64,000 nucleotides of DNA from Haematococcus lacustris. Lineage: Eukaryota > Chlorophyta > Chlorophyceae > Chlamydomonadales > Haematococcaceae. The stretch spans positions 859,075-923,074 of the forward strand of contig JASKMD010000016.1 in the NCBI GenBank assembly GCA_030144725.1, read 5' to 3'. Numbering within the stretch: position 1 is the first letter of the stretch; every line of letters starts with the position of its first letter. A program made the position numbers and the translations under genes. Shown in pieces: positions 55,324 through 64,000 of the stretch. The notes below the pieces were generated by a model. That model ran no database searches. It saw only the letters and a program-made list of their open reading frames with translations, and was not told where the DNA came from.

Positions 55324-58300
55324 GTGAGAGATGGAGAGCTAGGTTGGACACTACACCCAAGCACCGCACGACCCGCCCTCCCCAACTCAAATAGGGTAGA
55401 ACTGTGCGGCCTGAGCTGCGCCCTCTGCCATGCCAGACCCGGCGAACACCATGCAGCGCTCTTTTGTAATGCCCTTAGCCTTACACGATGGCATGACCAA
55501 CCGTACGACACAGAGATGTCAGCTACACATGCAGTCATGCAGGCTGACAGGCAACATGCTGCTCAGCCCCACCACCACCACCTGCCAGCCCTGACCGCTG
55601 CAGGTTGGCATGACCAGCCGTACGACACAGAGATGCCAACTACACATGCTGCCATGCAGGCTGACAAGTGTTATGTTGATCAACCCCACCACCACCTGCC
55701 AGCCCTGACCGCTGCAGGTTGGCATGACCAGCCGTATGACACGGATATGCTAGCTACACATGCCGCCATGCAAGACACCCACCAACAACCGTATCCTCCT
55801 CACCACCAACCACAGCCCACACATATCGGGATAATCATAAGACAACAAGAGAAACTGATGAACATGCTCATGCTCACTGTGATATGCACACACTTGCTTA
55901 CCACTATCTATCAACGCATGAATCACCCCCCAAAGCCAACAAAAAAGGACTCCAAACGTTGCCTCAAGAAGCACAAGAAACTACTCAGCCGTATCAGAGC
56001 GACGGTTAAAACCACATGCTACAACCTCATGATAGGGATAGACGGCACTCAAGCAGCCTCTTGTGCCCTCTGCAAGCTGGCCAACAGGTTTCACCTCTCC
56101 ACACACGGCGCCAACAGCAGCCACCCTTTCACAGTCAATCAGTTCAATAGCACCCTACATGTCTACTGCACCTACCAGGTTGCAGCGAATAGGAATAAAA
56201 CAGAAAATACACCGTGCACTGTGGACCCCCTATCTGCCGCCCGGGCGGTCTACCTGGCCTGGCTCCTGCTAGCCGCTGGGGATGTCGAAGCCAACCCTGG
56301 CCCAATCAACGGGCATTATCAACAGGCCCGGCACAGCTCCGCGTGTCAGATCTACTCCTTGAATAACGCTGCAGGCCACGAATGGGTCACCATGCATGAC
56401 ATTGACCACTTTTACGACAATAGGCTCCTCCAACTAACATATTACTCCGAACGCGGCGCGTGGCTGATGGCAAGAGGCGCTGGCGGCTACTCGGACGAAG
56501 TCATTGAGATGTACTTGCGGGTCCACTATGGCCTAGCAGTACAAAGCATTGCCCAACTGAACCAACCCAATGACTGGACTGCTAACAACCTTGGGAACCT
56601 CGCCTGCCAGTACGGCACACACACATTTCTATACAGAAGGCCAGGCCACAGCATGGCCATGACATGCAAAGACGGCACATGGCACCTAATGGACTCCATG
56701 AAATCAACACCGACGCCCATCTCGCGCATCCCTGCTGCAGCCAAGCGGACTATGCACCAGCTCTTTGTCATCACGCCCAACACCCGCTCACGGGAGCAGA
56801 TACGCCTGTGCGAAGAAAAAGGCATCCACAACATCATTAGCCACGCGGAACATACAAGCAACCACAATCGCAACACCACAGCAGTCGAACCCACCCCACA
56901 CACAGTTACAGCCCAGAACCTAGCTCATCCCTACATGGAAAGGCAATACGAAGAGTGTTGCCTAGTGCATGCTTTCAACATGGCCATGGGAAAGAAATGC
57001 ATAGATTACCATGCAGTCATCCACCACTGCAAGCAACTAGCAGAGCACCTACAACACCTTGCACAAGCAGCACGAGACATAGGGCACACCGTACACACCT
57101 TCAAAACTGAGCACATCTACCATGCGAATGGTAAGTTCTCATCTGATACACTGAACCACTACCTCTACCGCAAACACCAAGAGCTACACACGTACCTGCA
57201 CCCTGCCTCAACCTACCTGCCCATCCAGAGCATCACCCCCGAGGTGATCACAGCCGCTATTGCAAGTACGGGCGCCACATGCAACGATGCTGTCATCCTG
57301 CTATCCTACCAACACGCTACAACCATTAAGCACACGCAACAAGGGTGGCACCAGCTGGACTCATTCAACCGCATGCCCAAACCACTCTCCACACCTGACG
57401 ACTGGGGCAGCCTCCAAGGCAACCTGCTCACCATCTGCACGGGCAATGTGAGACACACAAGATTCATTAGGAGGGAAATCTGGATAGCGGACCCGCTGGA
57501 GGCCGCCACACCATCGGCGCTAGCAGAACACTTCCGAGATCATCTGGACCCGATAGATCTCACCACAGACCACACAGAGGCAAGAGGGACCCCCGGCCCC
57601 TTGCACGTGACCACCACTACTGCCGAGACCAGCTGCACAACCGATAGCACACGCAGGGAGACAGCAGAGGGCATCCCCCCACACGACGAGCCTACCCGGC
57701 TGCGACAGCGCCGGGACACACCCACGGTCACTCTCCGTCCGCAAACACGTATCCATCGACCCACTACGCCCCTCGACAACGCCACCGACGCTGCCAACAA
57801 GCGCGTTCGAGTCACCAAGAGACACGGTAACGACACACACACTCAAACCCTCATGTTCAAATATCTCTGCAAACGCACCGCTGAGACCCACAACACTGGG
57901 CCAGTGTCCACCATAGACGAGACACCTAAACTCACGCCAGACATAGACCTAGGTACGAACCAACATCACAGCCCCCCACCGCCACCCACCCCCAACCGGC
58001 AACACATCACCCTCACGACCTTCAACGTCAGAGGCCTACACAGATCTAGAAACGAAGTTCTGAACCTTGTGCACAGCCAAAGCCCGGACATCCTGATCCT
58101 TACTGAAACCATGACCCAACCCAGGAGCAACAACACTAGCTCTGGCTGGCTAAAGAGGGTTATGCCCAACTATACTGTCCACCGCCACCAAGGCCACAGC
58201 GAAGTCCTCATTGGCATCAGACATGATCTAGCCATCCAGATGCAAGCTACCATGATACAACCGTGCACAGATGCGGATGTAAACACCCGCTGCGTCATCC

Positions 58301-60843
58301 TGAGCCTCCGCCAACGGCGAAGCGAAGAGCTCACACTCGTTGCCACGTACTGGCCCTCGGGGAACAACGACGACGCGCTCCCATTACGGAGGAAGATGCA
58401 AGAGCATATACGAACAGCCACTGGGCACCTGCCCGGCTCACTCATCCTGGCGGGAGATATCAATGCCACAATGAAAACAGAGGATCGCTCCGAGCACACC
58501 GAATACACACAAGACAACATGATGAGGGAGTTCGCAACAGAGATGCGCCTGTCCGAAGCTGATCCCGGCGACCGGGCCTGGACCTACCAACAACCGCACT
58601 GCAACAGCCGCATCGACGCCATACTGACGCGCGACGCAAGACACGGCCCTGTACACCGCACGCACGTCGACACGAACGCATATCTTAGCGACCACAGACC
58701 ACTCACCGCCACACTCAGTACAGCCCGACTGGGCATAGACCTGGCAGCCCCACAAAAACCTCAGAAGCACAGCCACACCATCCTTACCACCCCCATTACC
58801 AATAAGGACAGGGAAGCCTACCGCCTGGCAGTGCAACAACCCAGCTCAGGTGCCCCACAACTGCACGCACACCTGACAACTTACCTTGCTCCCATGTACA
58901 CTGATGCTATCCACTTCCTGACCACGATTGACAAGGCCAACCCCCAACAACCACAGCGCCTAACGTTGGTAGCAGGCCTCCCAGCCAGGGAAGCTGTAGA
59001 CACCGCAGCTACCATGCTCACAACCCTACTGCAAACCTGCAGGACGACAGCTATCAAGACGTGCAATACTAAGACCCTAACAAGGGGGGGCCAACACTAC
59101 CAACGCAGGACCATGTGTAGGATTAGACAGGCACTAGGCAAAAAGCTCAAAACCACCAGAGAACTCAGCCGGAAGGCTAGAGTGTTTTTCAAGCAAAACA
59201 ACGTGCACCCAACCATCGATGAACTTATCCCAGAGACAGATACGACAAATGCGGAAACAAGGGAGGCGGTACAAGCGCGCCAGGGCGACGACACAACCGA
59301 AAATCACGTGCAGGCCGCGCTCGCCCAGCTGACCAACTCGTACCGCGACCAAATTCACAAGCTAGACGACGACGACTCCGCACTCGCCATCGCCAAAGCC
59401 CGTGTCAGAATGCAACAACTAATAAGCACCCAGCCTAAGAAAGCGAACAAATACATCCTACGCCCGTCCCGCACCGATCACAAAGGCCTGCAGGCGCTAG
59501 CCGACCCCACCACCAACAAGATATGCACGGCCCCGGCCGACCTGAACCGGATAATTACCGAGGCCTACAGACAAAAGCTCACGCCGCCGACCCCCAAAAC
59601 TGGCAACTACACAAACACGCAGACTCGAAACTACCCGTGGGCCCGCGCCAAAGCGGACGACCCTTTCACGATGCACACCTGCCAAAACGTACATTGGCTA
59701 CACACAGCCATCATGGACAAGGCAGGCTTCCAGGAATGCCTCAGCAGGCTGGCAGGAGGCAAGGCCCCGGGACCAGACGGCATTGAGAACGAGATCATCA
59801 AGATGCTGCCGTGGGAGATGAGGGACACCATACACCAGCTGTTCATCATCATGTGGGCTACAGGCTGCACACCAACCACGTGGAAGACCAGTGACACATG
59901 CCTGCTCTACAAAGACAAAGGGCAAGAAACGGACCTTAACTCCTACAGGCCTGTGGGCCTAGCCAACACCGTCTACAAGCTGTGGACCAGCCTCATTACC
60001 AAGATGCTTTCTGAGTATGCTGAAGCCAATGGGATGCTCAGCAAGAACCAAGCTGGGTTCCGCTCCCATAGGAACACTACACAACAGCTACAGATGCTTG
60101 TCATGGCCCTTGAAGATGCTAAGCTGGCTAAGGCAGATATCTACGCGCTCCTGGTCGACTTCACCAGTGCGTTCAACACCACCTGCCAGGACAAACTACT
60201 ATGGATCATGCACGACCTAGGCTTCCCCACGGACGCGACGGACGCAGTGAAGGACCTATACACGGGCGCTACAACGCGCTTCAGAACTCCCTACGGCCCC
60301 ACTGACCCGGTACCCGTGGACCGGGGCACCATCCAGGGCGACTCACTCTCACCCTTCCTGTTCCTCATCTATATCGAACCCCTACTGCGCTGGCTGCAGG
60401 TGGGCGCGAGGGGCTATAAATTCAAATCCGCGACGGCTGACAGCGGGGAACGCGCCACTGTCAGCAGCATTGACTATGCCGACGACATAGCAATCCTCTG
60501 CAACACACTCCGCAACCTCCGCTGCCAAGCGGACAAACTCTCAGCCTTCTCGGACTGGGGTCACCTCATCATCTCACACAGTAAAACCCTCGCAACAGCG
60601 GCGCTCCATCACTCGATCGAAACCGGCATGTGCAGCAACGCGGCCGAAGCGGATAAGTGGGCCCGCCAACAACTCCAAACTGTAAGCTTACAAGGGAAAC
60701 CCGTCACGTACCCACCGCCCGACCTCACCCTTCACCTACCTGGGTGTGCTCATCACCATGACGCTGGACTGGAAACCACAACACACCGCTATGATTACCC
60801 AGCTACGCCAAAAACTAGAGAGACTCAGACGCTCCTTTGCTAG
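55324..60843 (+). CDS. Retrotransposon polyprotein, N-terminal two-thirds (2A, proteases, APE endonuclease, RT)
   Basis: Residues are counted from 55324 (a GTG; true start unresolved, first in-frame ATG 55516). Order: CALCHARPGEHHAALFC finger-like segment; three repeats of WHDQPYDTEM...HHHLPALTAAG (about residues 56-150); basic region; 2A-like GDVEANPGP (319-327); protease-like module 1 (ACQIYSLNNAAG, Cys341; GHSMAM, His442; WHLMDS, Asp457); module 2 (CCLVHAFNMAMG, Cys546; QHATTIK, His664; WHQLDS, Asp679); an AP-endonuclease-type domain (FNVRG Asn901, TETM Glu928, GDIN Asp1045, SDHRP Asp1123/His1124); reverse transcriptase (GKAPGPDGIENEI from 1480, DFTSAFN Asp1612, YADD Asp1720-1721). After about residue 1800 the frame becomes nonsense: FTYLGV is found one frame further on, so residues 1801-1839 are not native. 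The enzymes would nick DNA and reverse-transcribe the element's RNA. Confidence 0.88.
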   Translation: MRDGELGWTLHPSTARPALPNSNRVELCGLSCALCHARPGEHHAALFCNALSLTRWHDQPYDTEMSATHAVMQADRQHAAQPHHHHLPALTAAGWHDQPYDTEMPTTHAAMQADKCYVDQPHHHLPALTAAGWHDQPYDTDMLATHAAMQDTHQQPYPPHHQPQPTHIGIIIRQQEKLMNMLMLTVICTHLLTTIYQRMNHPPKPTKKDSKRCLKKHKKLLSRIRATVKTTCYNLMIGIDGTQAASCALCKLANRFHLSTHGANSSHPFTVNQFNSTLHVYCTYQVAANRNKTENTPCTVDPLSAARAVYLAWLLLAAGDVEANPGPINGHYQQARHSSACQIYSLNNAAGHEWVTMHDIDHFYDNRLLQLTYYSERGAWLMARGAGGYSDEVIEMYLRVHYGLAVQSIAQLNQPNDWTANNLGNLACQYGTHTFLYRRPGHSMAMTCKDGTWHLMDSMKSTPTPISRIPAAAKRTMHQLFVITPNTRSREQIRLCEEKGIHNIISHAEHTSNHNRNTTAVEPTPHTVTAQNLAHPYMERQYEECCLVHAFNMAMGKKCIDYHAVIHHCKQLAEHLQHLAQAARDIGHTVHTFKTEHIYHANGKFSSDTLNHYLYRKHQELHTYLHPASTYLPIQSITPEVITAAIASTGATCNDAVILLSYQHATTIKHTQQGWHQLDSFNRMPKPLSTPDDWGSLQGNLLTICTGNVRHTRFIRREIWIADPLEAATPSALAEHFRDHLDPIDLTTDHTEARGTPGPLHVTTTTAETSCTTDSTRRETAEGIPPHDEPTRLRQRRDTPTVTLRPQTRIHRPTTPLDNATDAANKRVRVTKRHGNDTHTQTLMFKYLCKRTAETHNTGPVSTIDETPKLTPDIDLGTNQHHSPPPPPTPNRQHITLTTFNVRGLHRSRNEVLNLVHSQSPDILILTETMTQPRSNNTSSGWLKRVMPNYTVHRHQGHSEVLIGIRHDLAIQMQATMIQPCTDADVNTRCVILSLRQRRSEELTLVATYWPSGNNDDALPLRRKMQEHIRTATGHLPGSLILAGDINATMKTEDRSEHTEYTQDNMMREFATEMRLSEADPGDRAWTYQQPHCNSRIDAILTRDARHGPVHRTHVDTNAYLSDHRPLTATLSTARLGIDLAAPQKPQKHSHTILTTPITNKDREAYRLAVQQPSSGAPQLHAHLTTYLAPMYTDAIHFLTTIDKANPQQPQRLTLVAGLPAREAVDTAATMLTTLLQTCRTTAIKTCNTKTLTRGGQHYQRRTMCRIRQALGKKLKTTRELSRKARVFFKQNNVHPTIDELIPETDTTNAETREAVQARQGDDTTENHVQAALAQLTNSYRDQIHKLDDDDSALAIAKARVRMQQLISTQPKKANKYILRPSRTDHKGLQALADPTTNKICTAPADLNRIITEAYRQKLTPPTPKTGNYTNTQTRNYPWARAKADDPFTMHTCQNVHWLHTAIMDKAGFQECLSRLAGGKAPGPDGIENEIIKMLPWEMRDTIHQLFIIMWATGCTPTTWKTSDTCLLYKDKGQETDLNSYRPVGLANTVYKLWTSLITKMLSEYAEANGMLSKNQAGFRSHRNTTQQLQMLVMALEDAKLAKADIYALLVDFTSAFNTTCQDKLLWIMHDLGFPTDATDAVKDLYTGATTRFRTPYGPTDPVPVDRGTIQGDSLSPFLFLIYIEPLLRWLQVGARGYKFKSATADSGERATVSSIDYADDIAILCNTLRNLRCQADKLSAFSDWGHLIISHSKTLATAALHHSIETGMCSNAAEADKWARQQLQTVSLQGKPVTYPPPDLTLHLPGCAHHHDAGLETTTHRYDYPATPKTRETQTLLC
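55489..55835 (+). repeat. 117/114-bp coding tandem repeat
   Basis: TGGCATGACCA starts at 55489, 55606 and 55720, so periods are 117 and 114 bp (39 and 38 residues). The 3-bp difference is one His codon in the HHHH run; all changes stay in frame. Confidence 0.92.
56278..56304 (+). other. 2A-like ribosome-skipping motif GDVEANPGP
   Basis: The frame reads YLAWLLLAAGDVEANPGP. It matches the consensus D-(V/I)-E-x-N-P-G-P preceded by a Leu-rich helix; skipping would occur between the last Gly and Pro, splitting the polyprotein ahead of the protease-like modules. 2A-like motifs are known in several non-LTR retrotransposons; activity here is inference. Confidence 0.85.
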
Positions 60844-63800
60844 CGCTAGACAGGCCATACACATCATCCGCACGGCCATCATACCCAGTCTAGCCTACAG
60901 CTTCTGCGCCGTGCCCTGCACCCCAGGGGACCTTGAGCTATATGACAGGTCCATTAATCAATGCGTTAAGCTTAAACTCAGACTCCCCCTGGGAACGCCC
61001 AACGCCATTGTCAGAGAAGACGCCGGGAAACTAGGCATGGGCATCAGCTCCACAGCTCAGGAATACCACGCTCGCAACACAACAGCCCTCACACAAAGCC
61101 TCCAGTCCACAGATGTGACGCACGCCCACATCTCAAGGAGCATGCTACACAAGCAAATCACATGGCTCAATACCCTGGCCAACACTCAAGGACACCGCAT
61201 GCTCACCCTCTTCCACCATACCCTCAGGGCACGGCAACTAGTCTATACCTCACTAGCCGGGCTGGCAGCCACGGAAGGGGGACTACCCCTCTACCCCGAG
61301 GAATGCCACACACTCGGCCGCCTCATCACGCAAGCCAACAGTTCTCATGCACACGACGTCGTCAGCGCCAGCATCACCTGCCTCAAAAGCCTAGGCATTA
61401 CCAACGCATGTGAGCTCAGCTGCGAGGGCAACTCACACATCATCACGGGTAGCATGCTCACATCGAAATACGGGAAAAAGGTCAAACAGAAACACATTAT
61501 CGCCCTCAACAAACTTGCGGCCATGGCGGCCCAGCCCTCATGCCCTGACGCGACCGCAACGCGCACCATCCGGGACAGCCGCAACACATCACTCACCCTA
61601 CCGCCCGCCCAACGCAAAATCACACCCTGGGCCGCGGGTCTCACGGAACTTGCGCCCACACCCGCCGTGCCAGACACCAGAACCCGCTATATGGATATGA
61701 AAGCGTATGCGGCCCTGCAAGCAACGCAACCAGCAACGGCGGACCGGGCCGCAGCGGCACCCGCAGTCCATGATGCCACCAGGACGAGCTCACGACTGCT
61801 GAAACGAGAGCAACGAGCAACACAACCGCCCCCGACGAAGCCCACTCTACCCAAGGCGGGCACGAAACGGAACAATGAGGGCAGACAGACCCAAACTATC
61901 CCGCAGGACATAGTGCGCATAGTAGGCCTTGACCTCCCAGGACTCTCCAGCTGGAAGGTGGATAAAGCCTGCCGTTGTAAACCCAAGAACCTAGGCTGCA
62001 TACTAGGGGCCATGTACGGCCACCAAGAGGCCATTACCAGCATAGATGGCTGGCAATGGGACGGCATCAACAAGGAAAACTACTACAAGGTGCATTGGAA
62101 GCCCACAGTCATAGATAGATGGGCATTACCACTATGTGCAGAAGAAGGCTATACACCCACACACATAGAGACCATCAGCAGGGAAGAGGCTAAGGACGTG
62201 TGCACCTGTGAGCTGTGCTGGCTACCAAGAGGAGACAGCCCAACGTGCCACAACTGCAAGAGGGCCTACCACCCAGCCTGCCTTGAGGAAGCCCACCTGT
62301 CAGGACACAAGGAACCAGGATACTGGCTGTGCCCTATATGCAAGTTCGGCAGCAATGACTTCAAGACAACCATGCGCCAGTCAGCGCACTCGGACCTCAT
62401 ACGAGTACACTGGCACCCCACTCTCGAACCGGCGCCGCTCATCACGGCACACCTGGACTACATAGCAAAGCGCAATGACTACGACGAGGAAAACAGGCAG
62501 ATACAAGAGGCCAGACATGCGAGGCCCGACACGCACCTGCCGGCCCACACCCGACAGGGACTACCGGACCCGCACACCTGGCTACCCCGGTGCACCAACC
62601 TGCACTCGAAAGCCACCTTCCACACCTACCCCATCAACCCGCAGACGGACATAGTCGGGACGGGCAATTGCGAAACCTTCCTCCAACTTCACCCCCACAT
62701 GACCGACCCCGCGATGAGCCTCAGCACGGGGGAGCCCATTATGCCACGGCACGACTTAGTGCAACACGTAACGGTCCACGACGAGTCGGATCGCACAGCT
62801 GGCCTCCTGACAAAAGACCAACACCAACATCTACACGCTTGTTTACAACACACACCACACACACGCAACCTGGCCACAGAGGTAGTGGCCCTACTAAGGA
62901 GACAGGACGCACAGAGCAGCCACCACCCCATGAGAGGGGCACAAGACAAAGCCCTTAACACCCTACACGCCACACGCAGCTTTCCAAGTACCGTCCAAAG
63001 ATGGGCCGATCCACTCACAGTTAGACCAGATACCACCACCTATTGGAGCCCTGACATCAACGACACGGCCTTTGGGGCACACCACAACTGCCTACTGGTA
63101 CGCCACACTGGCTTATCCACATGGAATGTACCGGCAGACGATGTAGTGGCACTGAAATGCGTCAACCATGCTATACACTCAGCTACACAGGAGGAGGCCA
63201 TGGCAACCATCATGCTGATCCCTGGGAAAAAGGGCATCTCCTACCCTAAACACATTGACACCCTGCGGCGCTACCCTGAATACTGTCAGCACCTGGCTAG
63301 CATACCCCCCACCAAGACCAGATGCTCCAAGCCAGGCAAGCACGCCAACCTCCACATCTACGTCATCTGGAATGCAGCGGGACAACAACTTGTCACCAAA
63401 GGCAATCCCCAAGGATGGCTGGCTAGCACTGCCACTGCCCTCCACCCACAACGGGACACACACCCAATCCGCAACAGACCAACGAATCAAAGCCAGCCAG
63501 CCACACCCCCTAGCGGCCACAAACAACACATGCGCCTGCCGTTAGACAAGGACCTCCCCACCTCGGGGCACCAGCGCGGCCACCAACAACTCACGCACCA
63601 TTCCACGACGCAGCCACGGATGGCCATCACCGAATGGGCCACGCTCGCGTACACGGACGGCAGCTGCATTAAGACCTCGGGGGCAGCCCCAGCGAGCGTC
63701 GGGGCGGGGGTTTATATCCCGGAGACCAACGTCCTCATCACCGTCGCCCTGGACGACCCAGAAAGCAACACCATCAACAAAGCGGAACTCACGGCGATAC

Positions 63801-64000
63801 ACGCGGCACTCACAGCGGGGGCCAAACGCATCGCCACCGACAGCCTCTGCTCTATCTACCAGATCCGCCGAGCCCTCGCTAACCCGATGTCGCTCATCAC
63901 ACACAGGCACAACGACATCCTGACCGCTATCGCTACCCTCATCATCGATAGCCCCGTCACGATCCACTTCTACAAAGTCCGGGCCCACTCGGGAATTATC
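60686..64000 (+). CDS. Retrotransposon polyprotein, C-terminal part in shifted frame (partial at window end)
   Basis: The frame +1 relative to the upstream one opens after a TAA at 60683-60685 and has no stop to 64000, which I checked codon by codon. Native sequence begins at FTYLGV (60731), the RT thumb side, and continues through a long linker. The PHD finger follows (62207-62341: CELC, CHNC, YHPAC, CPIC, all eight ligands conserved with copy A), then RNase H: TDGSC (Asp at 63656), KAEL (Glu at 63785), ATDS (Asp at 63839), ending within VRAHSGII. It matches copy A from about 61841 onward. The two frames overlap at 60686-60843; the simplest cause is one extra C near 60722-60726, though the junction sits inside a conserved RT motif. 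Confidence 0.88.

Larger units (their letters stand above)
55084..64000 (+). mobile_element. RandI/Dualen-like non-LTR retrotransposon, longest copy B (runs off window)
   Basis: Nearly 9 kb of polyprotein coding sequence: N-terminal region with tandem repeats, 2A-like motif, two protease-like modules, APE endonuclease, RT, PHD finger, RNase H up to the window end. By comparison with copy A, the missing 3' part should hold the rest of RNase H, the CCHC/REL-like nuclease, a roughly 95-bp UTR and a (TCT)n tail. The 5' end is unclear: the frame is open from an in-frame stop at 55051-55053, and no ATG occurs before 55516, so the copy may be 5'-truncated. Confidence 0.88.

Overview
The window looks like a repeat-rich, GC-rich stretch of a green-algal nuclear genome, most likely a chlamydomonadalean (volvocine/Haematococcus-like) alga. 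This is an inference from a proline-rich cell-wall-type gene with short GT-AG introns, a RandI/Dualen-like non-LTR retrotransposon (a group first described in Chlamydomonas), algal hAT and pogo-like transposon remnants, a Fanzor/TnpB-like C-terminal remnant, and extreme microsatellite load. There are no bacterial operons, rRNAs or convincing tRNAs.

Layout. 0.6-1.5 kb: a foldback repeat. 4.3-6.4 kb: a six-exon minus-strand hydroxyproline-rich glycoprotein gene with a signal peptide. 9-9.9 kb: a minus-strand basic coiled-coil gene. 10-13.5 kb: arrays of a 14-bp near-palindrome, a CCCAG pentanucleotide array and a compound GT/GAT array. 15.3-16.7 kb: a 480-bp hAT-type MITE with an 8-bp target duplication and a palindromic TA-flanked MITE. 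17-18.2 kb: a GCA-rich satellite. 19-21.5 kb: two short spliced genes of unknown function. 23-29.3 kb: mostly satellites, including a second palindromic repeat (CTACAGTACTGTAG). 29.3-34.3 kb: a decayed minus-strand DDE transposase gene split by a 5'-truncated retrotransposon copy (copy A) with a 13-bp target duplication. 34.8-40 kb: an intron-rich minus-strand gene I cannot name. 40.2-40.4 kb: Fanzor-like remnant. 41.4-42.6 kb: a five-part spliced DNL-type zinc-finger (Zim17/HEP-like) gene, the best-supported host housekeeping gene. 44.1-45.3 kb: a SAP-like repeat protein sharing a block with the 19-kb gene. 47.0-49.1 kb: a non-autonomous hAT element whose coding part is interrupted by a CCCAG array and which carries a nested palindromic MITE. 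51.4-53.8 kb: minisatellites. 53.96-54.94 kb: a minus-strand 3' fragment of the retrotransposon (copy C). 55-64 kb: the longest retrotransposon copy (copy B), running off the window.

The most interesting object is the retrotransposon. Copy B encodes, in order, three 39-residue tandem repeats, a 2A-like ribosome-skipping motif, two tandem papain/Josephin-like cysteine-protease-like modules, an apurinic-type endonuclease, and a reverse transcriptase with YADD. After one frame change it continues with a C4HC3 PHD finger and RNase H. Copies A and C supply the missing 3' end: an RNase H, a CCHC finger followed by an RPD...ExK nuclease (restriction-like endonuclease), a short 3' UTR and a (TCT)n tail. 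Together they define a giant dual-endonuclease element.
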